A DNA stretch of 64,000 bases, taken from the NCBI RefSeq assembly GCF_037080055.1, contig NZ_JBAOJI010000006.1, forward strand, positions 186,001 to 250,000, written 5' to 3'. Of the stretch, positions 8,088 to 16,200 are shown piece by piece. Position 1 is the stretch's first letter; the number at the start of each line of letters is the position of its first letter. Both the position numbers and the translations under genes were made by a program. A model generated the notes under the pieces. The model was not told the origin of the DNA, did not search any database, and worked only from the letters and a program-made list of their open reading frames with translations. Source of the DNA: Halovenus sp037080055. Its GTDB lineage: Archaea; Halobacteriota; Halobacteria; Halobacteriales; Haloarculaceae.

Positions 8088-9764
8088 TCAGCAGTCCAGT
8101 TTCCGTTTCGCCGTCTCGGCGGCCACGGTCACGAGACTGCTTTCCCCTTCGTGGTCGGCGATCGCTCCGAGCACTCGCTGTGCCGTCTCGTGATCGAATC
8201 GGGTCTGATCGATTTCCAGTTCCGTCAGCGCGCCGTCGACGAGTTCGGTCGCTTTCTTGTTGCCGAGCGGTTCCGCCAGTTGGTCGATCAGATCGCCGCT
8301 GGTCAGCGCGAAATTCACGCCCCTGATCTCGAACCGTGCGCCTCCGTCGCTCCCCTCGGTGACGGCAATCTCCCAGCCGTGGGCACGAACGACATCCCGG
8401 ACGATTGCGAGCCCGAAGCCCGTTCCACTTTGCTCGGTCGTGAACCCCTCCTCGAAGACCTGCTCTCTGTCCTCTTCGGGGATCCCTGGGCCCGTGTCCT
8501 CGACGAAAAAGCCGTCTTCCAGCAGGCCGAGGGAGACTGTCAGCGATTCAGTGCCGTCATCGAGTCCGTGCTCCACGGAATTGCGAAACAGGTTCTCGAA
8601 GACGGTCTGGAGTCGTTCAGGATCGGAATCGATCTCGACAGGATCGCAGAGTTCCAGTGAGGCGTCTTCGGTCTCGACGTTCGCCCACGCCTGCCTCGCC
8701 GTCTCGGTGAGTTGGGTTCGCTCCGTCTCGGTGATCGCTTTCCCCTCTCTGGCGAGAGTCAACGCCTCGTCGATGATGTCGCTCATTCGCCCGTGTGCCC
8801 GCTGGATCTGCTCGATGTCCTCCGAATCGACGGTTGGGTCGTCGGCCTCCTCGACCGTTCGTGCGAGCAGTTCGAGCCGTCCACTGGCGACGTTGAGCGG
8901 GTTTCGCAGGTCGTGAGAGACGATGCCGGCGAACTTGTCGAGCCGTTCGTTCTGGTATTCGAGCTTTGCCGTCTGTGTCTCTAGTTTTGCCGTGCGCTGT
9001 TCGAGTTCGCTCTCTCGCTCTCGAAGTTCTTCCTCCCGGCGTTTCGTGGCCGTCACGTCCCGGACGAGGACGACGTACCCGCCGTGCTCCCGGTTCGTAA
9101 CGCTGATCTCGTAACAGCTCTGTCCCGATTCAGTGTCGATCCACAGGTGATCGCTGACGTGGTGCTGTTCGCTCGCGGTATCGGTGATCTCTGCGAACAG
9201 TGCCCGGATCCGTCCGGATTGGTCGGTCGTCGCCGCAGTCGGCTGACCTGCCTCCTCGAACAGGTTCTCGACGGGAGTCCCTTCCACAGGCTGTCCGATA
9301 TCCGTGAACAGCGTCTGTAACTCGTCGTTTATCCGGCGGATCCGCAACTCGCTGTCGACGACGAGTAACCCGACCGGCATCGTCTCGATGATCTCGCCCG
9401 CGTGGTCGCGTTCGGCCGCGAGTCGCTGGCGACGGCGAAACTCGCTAGCGTAGGCCCGAACACGGTGTGCCAACAACCAGGGATCACGGGCGATATCGAC
9501 CGGTCCGTCGTCGTGATCGAGCGGTGGCTGCTGTGTCTCGGTCACCTCGAAGATGATCGGGGGCTGTCTGTCCAGATCACGGATCTCCGTGCGAACAGTC
9601 TCGAAGTCCTCGGTAGCGACGACACAGTGCGGCTGACCGGCTTCGAGTTGTTCGGTCCACTCACTCCCCCCGGAGAGCGCTGTGACAGTCAGGGAGTCGT
9701 CGTCGACGAGCGACAGCGGTGGCTTCTCACTCCCCACGTAGACCACGCGCAACGGCTCCCCCAT
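8088..9764 (-). CDS. PAS histidine kinase with extra C-terminal domain
   Basis: A 558-residue cytoplasmic sensor kinase. Residues 1-115 look like a receiver-like fold without a clear phosphoryl-acceptor site. A PAS domain follows (about 122-240), then a coiled coil (245-275), a HisKA domain with the phosphoacceptor His284 in SHDLRNPL, and an HATPase_c domain with DTGPGIP and GTGFGLAIV. About 70 residues remain after the ATPase domain, starting near the GDLIDQLAEPLG sequence. I cannot assign this helical appendix, which is not part of a standard kinase. The gene is upstream of the FIST gene on the same strand. No dedicated response regulator is visible nearby. Confidence 0.9.
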   Translation of the reverse strand: MGEPLRVVYVGSEKPPLSLVDDDSLTVTALSGGSEWTEQLEAGQPHCVVATEDFETVRTEIRDLDRQPPIIFEVTETQQPPLDHDDGPVDIARDPWLLAHRVRAYASEFRRRQRLAAERDHAGEIIETMPVGLLVVDSELRIRRINDELQTLFTDIGQPVEGTPVENLFEEAGQPTAATTDQSGRIRALFAEITDTASEQHHVSDHLWIDTESGQSCYEISVTNREHGGYVVLVRDVTATKRREEELRERESELEQRTAKLETQTAKLEYQNERLDKFAGIVSHDLRNPLNVASGRLELLARTVEEADDPTVDSEDIEQIQRAHGRMSDIIDEALTLAREGKAITETERTQLTETARQAWANVETEDASLELCDPVEIDSDPERLQTVFENLFRNSVEHGLDDGTESLTVSLGLLEDGFFVEDTGPGIPEEDREQVFEEGFTTEQSGTGFGLAIVRDVVRAHGWEIAVTEGSDGGARFEIRGVNFALTSGDLIDQLAEPLGNKKATELVDGALTELEIDQTRFDHETAQRVLGAIADHEGESSLVTVAAETAKRKLDC

Positions 9765-9865
9765 ATCTCCGTATATGCCCCGGTAGATACATACATCCTC
9801 CTGAAAATGCCACTCAAGTCACAGAAATCGCGGGCTACAAATGGGCTCGGTTCAACCGGATCCGT

Positions 9866-10663
9866 ATGGGAGCAGAGCTTGCAGTTATCGAGTGCGATCC
9901 GGCGGCGCTGTCACGGGCGATCAGCACCGCTGCGCTCGCGACTGACGAGGAGGATCCGTACACCGAGATGTTCGTCCGAATCGACGGGACTGGAATCGAT
10001 ACGCCGGCCAGTACCGTCGATGCGCCGCTCGCCTCGTTCTGTACGCTCCATCCGTCACTGTTCGAGTCGTTTACTGTCTTCGAGTCGACCGCTGCACTCT
10101 TTCCGATCGAACCGATGCTCGACTGGCTCGCGTACTTCGACGACGAACAGTCTCTGACGCTCACCGTCATCGGCGAAGCGGGCGCGGAGTACGCGAGTGC
10201 CTTCCGGTTCGAGAGCGACCGCCGGGAGCTACGTTTCGAGTGTCTCGATGCGCCGGAGTTGATCGAAGACGTGGAGATCACCCTCCCCGACCGGTTCGTC
10301 GACACGCAGTTTCTCGCCGAATCGGGCGAGCCGGTTCCGACGATCGTCGAGACGACCGCCGCGGAACTCGACAGGCTGGTCGAAGCGGCCGCACGCTGTG
10401 CCGGTGTCGAGAGCTATCCGTTATCCTATCGTGAGGGACGGCTCACGTTCGAACTCTCCGGGGAGCGAACGGCGGTTTCAGGGACGCTCGACGGGACAGT
10501 CGACGGGCCAGCGTTCGAGCACCGCTACGGTACCGAGTTCGCCCGCGTCGTTCGGGCTGTCGAGGGGCAGGTCACGCTCCAGACCGGTCCGAACCACCCG
10601 CTTGCGGTCCGCTGTACGGACCCCGGTGTAACCTATCGATACGTCCTCACAGCGGGCCAGTAA
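9866..10663 (+). CDS. divergent PCNA-like (sliding clamp fold) protein
   Basis: A 265-residue protein that I read as a remote PCNA homologue. The first half shows the clamp pattern: a helix-forming N-terminus, a strand ending GTGIDTPAS (compare the DG[IL]xxxAxD strand of PCNA), then LFESF, then a helix ending in DDEQSLTLTV. The second half repeats it, with an AAELDRLVEAAARC helix and a closing segment YGTEFARVVRAV...PLAVRC...YRYVLTAGQ. That segment follows the PCNA C-terminal order of Y-x-x-x-hh helix, P-L-x-V strand and Y-x-L-A-P end. It lacks the canonical LAP[KR] terminus. ATG 9866 is used because upstream codons do not look coding. It is divergent from the kinase gene and 44 bases before purD. 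The fold call is by eye. Confidence 0.6.
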   Translation: MGAELAVIECDPAALSRAISTAALATDEEDPYTEMFVRIDGTGIDTPASTVDAPLASFCTLHPSLFESFTVFESTAALFPIEPMLDWLAYFDDEQSLTLTVIGEAGAEYASAFRFESDRRELRFECLDAPELIEDVEITLPDRFVDTQFLAESGEPVPTIVETTAAELDRLVEAAARCAGVESYPLSYREGRLTFELSGERTAVSGTLDGTVDGPAFEHRYGTEFARVVRAVEGQVTLQTGPNHPLAVRCTDPGVTYRYVLTAGQ

Positions 10664-10707
10664 GGGAGAACGGAAGCTTTACACTCGGTTCGGTCGGGCC
10701 TATTGGT

Positions 10708-12027
10708 ATGGACGAGACAGTGCTGCTGGTCGGGGGCGGTGGCCGCGAACATGCGGTTGCGCGTGCGCTCGCTGACTCCGAGGCCACCCTCTACGCCTGT
10801 GCGGGGAACCGGAACCCAGGAATCGCTCGACTCGCCGCGGGATTCGAGACGCTCGAGACGACGAACCCGACGGCGGTGCGAAGCTACGCCGAAGAGGTCG
10901 ACGCAACCCTCGCCGTCATCGGTCCGGAAGCACCGCTGCAGGCCGGTGTGGCCGACGCGCTCGACGAGGCGGGCGTCTACGCCTTCGGCCCGCAGGAGGC
11001 CGAAGCCCGCATCGAGACGGACAAGGCCTTCCAACGCCGGTTCATGCAGGAACACGACATCCCGGGCTGTCCCCATTTCGAGACCTTCGAGGATATGGAC
11101 GAAGCGTGTGAGTACATCGACGAGTACGACGGCGACCTGGTGGTCAAACCCGCCGGCCTCACCGGCGGCAAAGGCGTCCGCGTCATCGGCGATCAGGTGA
11201 CCGAAGCAGAAGCCAAGGAGTACATCCGCGAGTCGGAGTACGAACGCATCGTCCTCGAAGAGCGACTCGTCGGCGAGGAGTTCACCGTCCAGGCCTTCGT
11301 CGCCAACGGCCAACTCCGCGTGACGCCCGCCGTGCAGGACCACAAACGTGCCTACGAAGGCGGCGAAGGACCGAACACCGGCGGGATGGGTGCCTACAGC
11401 GACGCCTCGCTCGCCCTGCCGTTTATGTCCGACGAGGAGTACAGCGATGCAGTCGACGTACTGGAAGCGACGGTCGATGCCCTCGACGGATACAAAGGTG
11501 TGCTCTACGGGCAGTTCATGCTGACGACGGAAGGAATCAAAGTCGTCGAGTTCAACGCCCGGTTCGGTGATCCGGAAGCGATGAATACGCTGCCGGTGCT
11601 CAACACCGATTTCCTCGATGTGCTCGTCGCCGCCCGCGAGGAGGAGTCACTCCCGCAGCTCTCCTTTGCCCCGCGAGCGACGGTCTGCAAATACGCCGTT
11701 CCCGACGGCTACCCGACCGACCCCGAGGCCGGCGCGAAAGTAACCATCGACGAAGACGATGTGGCGCAGATTGCCGACGAACACGGCGACGGCGAGGCAC
11801 TGCTGTACTACGCGAGCGTCGACGAACGCGACGACGGCATCTACACGACCACGTCGCGGTCGTTCGCCGTGGTCGGCGTCGCGGAGACGATTACGGACGC
11901 CGAGGAGGTCGCCGACGCAGCGATCAGCGAGGCCGGCGAAGATGGCCTGCGCGTCCGCCATGATATCGGAAAACCTGATCTCGTCCAGCAGCGAATCGAC
12001 CACATGGCCGAACTCCGCGGCGAGTAG
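10708..12027 (+). CDS. purD: phosphoribosylamine-glycine ligase (GAR synthetase)
   Basis: A 439-residue ATP-grasp enzyme that joins glycine to 5-phosphoribosylamine in de novo purine synthesis. It shows the N-terminal GGGGREHA motif (9-16), the ATP-grasp KPAGLTGGKGV (near 147-157), GEGPNTGGMGAY (about 218-229) and the metal-binding EFNARFGDPE (about 277-286). Length is standard. The ATG lies about 27-33 bases after a CTTTACA element, consistent with its own leaderless promoter. No other pur gene is adjacent. Confidence 0.97.
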   Translation: MDETVLLVGGGGREHAVARALADSEATLYACAGNRNPGIARLAAGFETLETTNPTAVRSYAEEVDATLAVIGPEAPLQAGVADALDEAGVYAFGPQEAEARIETDKAFQRRFMQEHDIPGCPHFETFEDMDEACEYIDEYDGDLVVKPAGLTGGKGVRVIGDQVTEAEAKEYIRESEYERIVLEERLVGEEFTVQAFVANGQLRVTPAVQDHKRAYEGGEGPNTGGMGAYSDASLALPFMSDEEYSDAVDVLEATVDALDGYKGVLYGQFMLTTEGIKVVEFNARFGDPEAMNTLPVLNTDFLDVLVAAREEESLPQLSFAPRATVCKYAVPDGYPTDPEAGAKVTIDEDDVAQIADEHGDGEALLYYASVDERDDGIYTTTSRSFAVVGVAETITDAEEVADAAISEAGEDGLRVRHDIGKPDLVQQRIDHMAELRGE

Positions 12028-12182
12028 CGCTCCTGCCGTTCGCTTCGAGACGATTGTTTTTCTGCCAGACGAGCGCCGAGACCAGTCTGTGTGCCGAGTC
12101 GTTTGTCCGCCCGTATTGGCGAAACAATTATACGACTGTGTATTGTTTTCCCACCTGAGGGCAGAGAAAACCCCAGATTGGT

Positions 12183-12326
12183 ATGAGAGAGCAACCACAG
12201 GACAACAGCGACTCAGAACGACAGTACGAGGCAGTCGAGGCCGGGGACGGTGAGTTCGTCATCTACGAGAAGTCGAAAAAGACGGCGTGGATCCAGTCCA
12301 GTCACACGGTCGACGTACGACAGTAG
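12183..12326 (+). CDS. 47-residue acidic haloarchaeal small protein
   Basis: A short open frame coding for 47 residues, beginning MREQPQDNSDSERQYE and continuing with GDGEFVIYEKSKKTAWIQSS before ending in VDVRQ. This layout (an acidic head, then an xYExxExGDGEFVIYD/E-type strand and a single W with I-Q-S) is recurrent among haloarchaeal proteins of about 50 residues (I believe the DUF7331 group). The strand pattern and acidity argue that it is real despite its size. It follows purD by 155 bases, on the same strand. Function is unknown. Confidence 0.65.
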   Translation: MREQPQDNSDSERQYEAVEAGDGEFVIYEKSKKTAWIQSSHTVDVRQ

Positions 12327-12389
12327 GTCAACCGGCCAGCGCAGTCGCTGGTCAGGGTGAAGACCGCATTCAGTCGCCTCGAGAGAAAA

Positions 12390-12584
12390 TCAGTTCGCTT
12401 CCTGCGGCGCCGCCATCTTCCGGGTTACGTAGCCCGCGATCCGATTTCGGACCCCCTTGGACTCGATGTTCGTCAGTTCCATCACGACCTCTTTGTTGTG
12501 CTCGAAGTCCGGTCCGAACGCGTCCGGATACTGCTCCATCAGCGTCCGACCCGTCTTCTTGACGTATGCAGGTTTGATCGCCAT
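12390..12584 (-). CDS. rps17e: 30S ribosomal protein eS17
   Basis: A 64-residue ribosomal small-subunit protein of the archaeal/eukaryotic S17e family. The N-terminus MAIKPAYVKKTGRTLME and the block FGPDFEHNKE...VRNRIAGYVTRK match the family throughout. ATG 12584 is preferred because an in-frame start eight codons upstream adds unrelated residues. The gene converges on the small acidic gene. Upstream, the AT-rich stretch near 12600-12620 is a likely promoter. Confidence 0.96.
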   Translation of the reverse strand: MAIKPAYVKKTGRTLMEQYPDAFGPDFEHNKEVVMELTNIESKGVRNRIAGYVTRKMAAPQEAN

Positions 12585-12634
12585 CGTTGTCGTTGCTAAC
12601 GCGGTCATCCTTTAATATCATTCGACTTCGGTCG

Positions 12635-13225
12635 TCACACACCCTCCTGCAGTTCCTCGTAGCGCTCCCGGAAACTCGCCGCGCAGGACGAACAACAAAA
12701 GTGATACCGTTCGCCGTCGATCTGTTCGCGTTCCCCTTCGGGTGTGACGGTGTTCCCACACTCGACACACTCGGGGGCGAGTGTCGACTCCTGTACCGTA
12801 GGCTGCCACGACGTGCCGCCGAGTAACTGGACCTGATAGTCGCTGATCTGTTCGCGGTCGAGGTGTTGATCGATCAGATTCTCCACACCGCTTTCGTCGG
12901 TGACGAGCGTGCAGACGACGGTGTCGTCGACGGTTCTGAAGACGTGTTCGGTCCGTTCGTCTCCATCGAGGGCGTCGGCAATCGACCCACCGCTGCCCGC
13001 CGTTCCCTCGATGGTCACGAGTAGCGAGTGGCCGCCCCGGAGCAACTTCCGGTCGATGTCGACAGTGAACTTCTCGATCAGACCGATTTCCCGGAGTCGC
13101 TCGACCCTGTCCGAGACGGCCGGGGCCGAGAGGTCGACCGCCTCGGCGATTTCGCTGTACGGCCGGCGGCCGTCTTCGAGCAGTAGCGTCAGAATCTCTT
13201 CGTCGGTGTCGTCGATATCACGCAT
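12635..13225 (-). CDS. AsnC/Lrp-type regulator with TRASH metal domain
   Basis: A 196-residue transcription factor. Residues 1-60 form an AsnC-type winged helix (DDTDEEILTLLLEDGR, then SAPAVSDRVERL as recognition region). The middle is a ligand-type alpha/beta domain. The C-terminus (about 151-190) holds a TRASH-like treble-clef: CVEC, then YHFCCSSC and F-R-E-R-Y. In Halobacterium, a protein of this architecture responds to copper and controls copper export. No copper ATPase lies nearby here. The start codon is 2 bases after the stop of the DtxR-type gene, so the two are almost certainly one transcript and may link different metals. Confidence 0.9.
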   Translation of the reverse strand: MRDIDDTDEEILTLLLEDGRRPYSEIAEAVDLSAPAVSDRVERLREIGLIEKFTVDIDRKLLRGGHSLLVTIEGTAGSGGSIADALDGDERTEHVFRTVDDTVVCTLVTDESGVENLIDQHLDREQISDYQVQLLGGTSWQPTVQESTLAPECVECGNTVTPEGEREQIDGERYHFCCSSCAASFRERYEELQEGV

Positions 13226-13227
13226 GG

Positions 13228-13920
13228 TTATTCACTCGCTGAGGCTCGTTCGACGTGTTCGCCCGGCGGGCGAACGCGGATCGCTTCGGCAATCGAATCC
13301 GGCAGCGAGACCGTTTCATCCTCGCCGAGTCGAAGGGTGAGCATGCCGATCGGTGCGACTTCTTCGACGGTCACGACCGTTCCCGGTGTGATTCCTTCCT
13401 CCTGGAGATAGGCGAGTTCCTCCGGGTCGCGGTCCCGGACGCGAGTGACGACGAGTCGCTCTCCTTCGTCGTGGTTGCTCAGCCGTCGGTCGTCGTCTTC
13501 GGTGACCGGTTCGAGCGCGTCGTTCGGGATCGGATCGCCGTGGGGATCGACTTCGGGGTCGTCGAGCACCTCTGCGACCCGCTGCTCGAACTCCTCGCTG
13601 ATGTGGTGTTCGAGTGTATCCGCCTCCTCGTGGACCGTCGCCCAGTCGTAGCCGAGTTGTTCCGCGAGATAGGTTTCGAGCAGGCGGTGGTGGCGAATCA
13701 CTTCGAGCGCGACCGTCTCTCCCTCTCTGGTGAGTTCGACGCCCTTGTACTTCTCCCGCTCGACCAGCCCCCGCTTCTCGAGTTTTTCCATCATGCTGGT
13801 CGCCGTCGGCGGCGTCACGTCGAGCACCTCGGCGATGCTCGATGTCGACACGGGCTCCCCTTCCCGTTGTTTGATCTCGTAGATGGCCTTCAGATAATCC
13901 TCCATCTTCGCGCTCAACAT
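13228..13920 (-). CDS. DtxR/MntR-family metal-dependent repressor
   Basis: A 230-residue regulator. It has an N-terminal winged helix (MLSAKMEDYLKAIYEI, TPPTATSMMEKLEKRGLV), a metal-binding dimerisation domain with EVIRHHRLLETYL and a LEHHISEEFE motif, and a C-terminal FeoA/SH3-like domain (about 155-220). Members sense Fe(II) or Mn(II) and repress uptake genes. ATG 13920 is chosen to match the family N-terminus. Upstream, the minus strand has CTTATAC at a promoter distance. It leads a two-gene operon with the TRASH/AsnC regulator. No iron or manganese transporter is adjacent. Confidence 0.93.
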   Translation of the reverse strand: MLSAKMEDYLKAIYEIKQREGEPVSTSSIAEVLDVTPPTATSMMEKLEKRGLVEREKYKGVELTREGETVALEVIRHHRLLETYLAEQLGYDWATVHEEADTLEHHISEEFEQRVAEVLDDPEVDPHGDPIPNDALEPVTEDDDRRLSNHDEGERLVVTRVRDRDPEELAYLQEEGITPGTVVTVEEVAPIGMLTLRLGEDETVSLPDSIAEAIRVRPPGEHVERASASE

Positions 13921-13983
13921 ACTCCGGATTAGCAGAGACCCGGGTATAAGCATGCCGACTGTCCATCTCGCTGACGTTCGCGA

Positions 13984-14922
13984 TCAGTCACCGGAGACGC
14001 TCGCCGACCGCATCCCGCCCAACTCTTCCCGGATCGCCTCGCGTTTGATCAACACGAACCCACAGCAGATGAGGCCGAATCCGACGCCCGTGAACACCGT
14101 CGGCGTCTCGCTGAGGAAGACGACGCCGGTGACCGCCGCCGCGAAGGGTGCCGCGTAGGAGACGAGGTTGATCTCGATAGGCCCCAGTCGATCCAGCAGA
14201 TCGAAGTAGATCAGAAAGCCGGCGGCGCTGGCGACGAGACTTAGATAGGCCAGTGCGATCAGTCCCTCGCCGGTCCACTCGACGCTTCGAATCGGCTCGC
14301 CCAGCCCGACGCTGAGCCCGTGCATCAACAGCGCACCGAGACACATCGACCACGCTTCCATCGTCTCGATCGGTAGATTCTCCTCGACTCGGCGGGTCAG
14401 CACGCTCCCCAGCGCGAACGAGACGGTGGCGAGAAAGACCAGTCCGAGCGAAATCGTCCGGGTCGTCGCCAGATTGTCCGGGTCGGGATTGCTCAACACG
14501 GCCACGCCGACGAACCCGATGGCGAGTCCGACCAGCCCCAGCGTCGTGAGTCGCTCCTCTGGCAACAACAGGCGAGCGAAGCCGGTCGTCAACACCGGCG
14601 AGAGGCTGACGACGACCGCTGCGGCGGCGCTGGTCGTCCCCTGCTCGCCGACGAACAGGAAGGCGTGATACGCCGCGATCAGGAAGACGCCACCGATGGC
14701 GACGACGATCCACTCCTCGCGCCCGCGCGGGCGCCAACGGTCGGTCGCGTAGGCCGCGTAGCCGAACATGATGACTCCCGCCAGATCGTACCGCAACGCG
14801 GCGAACAGCACCGGCGGGAAATACTCCAGTCCCGCCCTGATGGCGGTGAATGCACTCCCCCAGACCGCCGCGAGCACGACAAACAGGATTGCATTTCTGT
14901 ACTTCACACGTTGCCCGAACAT
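13984..14922 (-). CDS. EamA/DMT-family transporter
   Basis: A 312-residue integral membrane protein with ten predicted helices arranged as two EamA repeats of about five each. The typical AAVWGSAFTAIRAG start of the first repeat and the second-half LTRRVEENLP and YAAPFAAAVTGVVFLSE segments are visible. Members export or import amino acids or other metabolites; the substrate cannot be told from sequence. It is monocistronic, on the same strand as the metal regulators and 63 bases upstream of the DtxR-type gene, so partial read-through is possible. Confidence 0.9.
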   Translation of the reverse strand: MFGQRVKYRNAILFVVLAAVWGSAFTAIRAGLEYFPPVLFAALRYDLAGVIMFGYAAYATDRWRPRGREEWIVVAIGGVFLIAAYHAFLFVGEQGTTSAAAAVVVSLSPVLTTGFARLLLPEERLTTLGLVGLAIGFVGVAVLSNPDPDNLATTRTISLGLVFLATVSFALGSVLTRRVEENLPIETMEAWSMCLGALLMHGLSVGLGEPIRSVEWTGEGLIALAYLSLVASAAGFLIYFDLLDRLGPIEINLVSYAAPFAAAVTGVVFLSETPTVFTGVGFGLICCGFVLIKREAIREELGGMRSASVSGD

Positions 14923-15155
14923 TCTCCCCGCCGCAAATCAATGAGGCGATTTCCGCTCCGGACGGCGGGTTTATGAGCGGATCTTCGTGTCGGCTCGGAG
15001 AACAGAATTCCGCTCGCCTATCGATTCCCCTGATTTCGAGCCGGAGGTGTACTCTCGGGCGCGGTCTCCGAACTGACCCACTGTCTCCGTTCGGACCTGT
15101 CGTGTTTATTGAGTAATTGATATATAGTTGAATGAGAAACTTTCGCGTGTAGGGG

Positions 15156-15170
15156 TGTCACTGAGTGACA
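15156..15170. promoter_or_regulatory. inverted repeat at the start codon of the zinc-finger gene
   Basis: TGTCACT-G-AGTGACA is a perfect 7-bp inverted repeat with one central base. It overlaps the A of the chosen ATG at 15170 and lies about 30 bases downstream of an AT-rich TATA-like block (15120-15126). A dimeric regulator bound here would block transcription or early elongation. The symmetry is seen directly; a binding role is inferred. Confidence 0.4.
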
Positions 15171-15340
15171 TGATGATCAACAAGCGGTGTACCGTCTGCC
15201 ACGGCGAGATCGGGGAAAGTGAGATCGAACACTGCGGAAACTGCGGACTTACGGTTCACACGGAGTGTGCGGAGTTCGTCCGGACCTTCGACTGCCGGGA
15301 GTGTGCCGACGAACTGGCCGTCGGTGCGGCCGAACTCTGA
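15170..15340 (+). CDS. 56-residue cysteine-rich zinc-binding protein
   Basis: A small protein with the order CTVC, then CGNCGLTVHTEC, then CREC, so about seven cysteines and one histidine. This resembles a cross-brace (RING/PHD-like) or double zinc-ribbon finger. ATG 15170 (MMINKRC) is preferred, with ATG 15173 as the next option; longer starts add an unconserved head. A TATA-like TGATATATAG lies upstream. It stands alone between a transporter and the methyltransferase gene, converging with the latter. Such proteins are common but unassigned in haloarchaea. Ubiquitin-ligase activity should not be assumed. Confidence 0.75.
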   Translation: MMINKRCTVCHGEIGESEIEHCGNCGLTVHTECAEFVRTFDCRECADELAVGAAEL

Positions 15341-15358
15341 ACCGAGTGAGCGCTGCAC

Positions 15359-16147
15359 TCACTCGACGATTTCGGCGAAGCCAAAGCGCGGTTTCACGTC
15401 GTCGACCGCCACGCGGTACGTCTCACCTTCTTTGGCGCCGGGGATGAACAGCGTAAAGCCATCGACGCGGGCGATGCCGTCGCCTTCTTCGCCGGTATCG
15501 GTGATCTCGACCTCCAGTCTGTCGCCCGGCCGGACCGGCGCGGTCAGGAAGTTCTTGGCGACGAGATAGAGCTCTGAAGAGGAATCACGGGAGGCGTCGG
15601 GACGCATCTGGCGGACGTACTCGAACTCCTCGGCGATGTCGTCTTCGAGGTCGGTCAGATCCCGGCCGTCGAAGACCTTGACCGCGAGGTCACCGCCCGA
15701 TGCGAGCACCTCTTTGGCCACGTCGAACGCCTGTCGGGCGAGGTGGACCGATCGGGCATGATCCAGATCGTACTCGCCGCTCATGTTCGGGGCCATATCA
15801 GAGACGACCACGTCGACCGGTCGCTCCTCCTCGCCCGATCCGACGACGCTGCGGATCTCGTCGCGAGTCCAGTCTTCGGTGATGTCACCGCGGATGGACT
15901 CGACGGTCGCCTCGGGGTCGTCGAGATCTTTGATGTTCTGCCGGTCCACGCCGATGACGGTGCCGGTCGGGCCGACCTCTTCGGCGGCGACCTGCATCCA
16001 CCCGCCGGGTGCGGCCCCGAGGTCGACGACAGTGTCGCCGTCGCCCAGCAGCCCCGCCTCCTTGTCGAGTTGCTGGAGTTTGTAGGCCGAGCGGGCGCGA
16101 TAGCCCTGCTGTTTGGCCTTGTTGTAGTACATGTCCTTGTTGCTCAT
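15359..16147 (-). CDS. rlmE: RlmE/FtsJ rRNA 2'-O-methyltransferase with TRAM domain
   Basis: A 262-residue SAM-dependent methyltransferase. It begins with the family pattern DMYYNKAKQQGYRARSAYKL and shows the SAM loop DLGAAPGGW (near 40-49), DMAPNMSGE (about 115-123) and the catalytic KVFDG, giving the K-D-K-E tetrad of RrmJ/FtsJ enzymes. The last 60 residues form a TRAM domain (RPGDRLEVEITDTGEEGDGIARVDGF region), a haloarchaeal addition that should help bind RNA. The likely target is 23S rRNA. It sits 53 bases downstream of the CBS-domain gene on the same strand. Confidence 0.95.
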   Translation of the reverse strand: MSNKDMYYNKAKQQGYRARSAYKLQQLDKEAGLLGDGDTVVDLGAAPGGWMQVAAEEVGPTGTVIGVDRQNIKDLDDPEATVESIRGDITEDWTRDEIRSVVGSGEEERPVDVVVSDMAPNMSGEYDLDHARSVHLARQAFDVAKEVLASGGDLAVKVFDGRDLTDLEDDIAEEFEYVRQMRPDASRDSSSELYLVAKNFLTAPVRPGDRLEVEITDTGEEGDGIARVDGFTLFIPGAKEGETYRVAVDDVKPRFGFAEIVE

Positions 16148-16200
16148 AGCTACGAACAGACGGCCGAGACTGGTAAGCGTAGCGAACTGTCTCTCGACGG

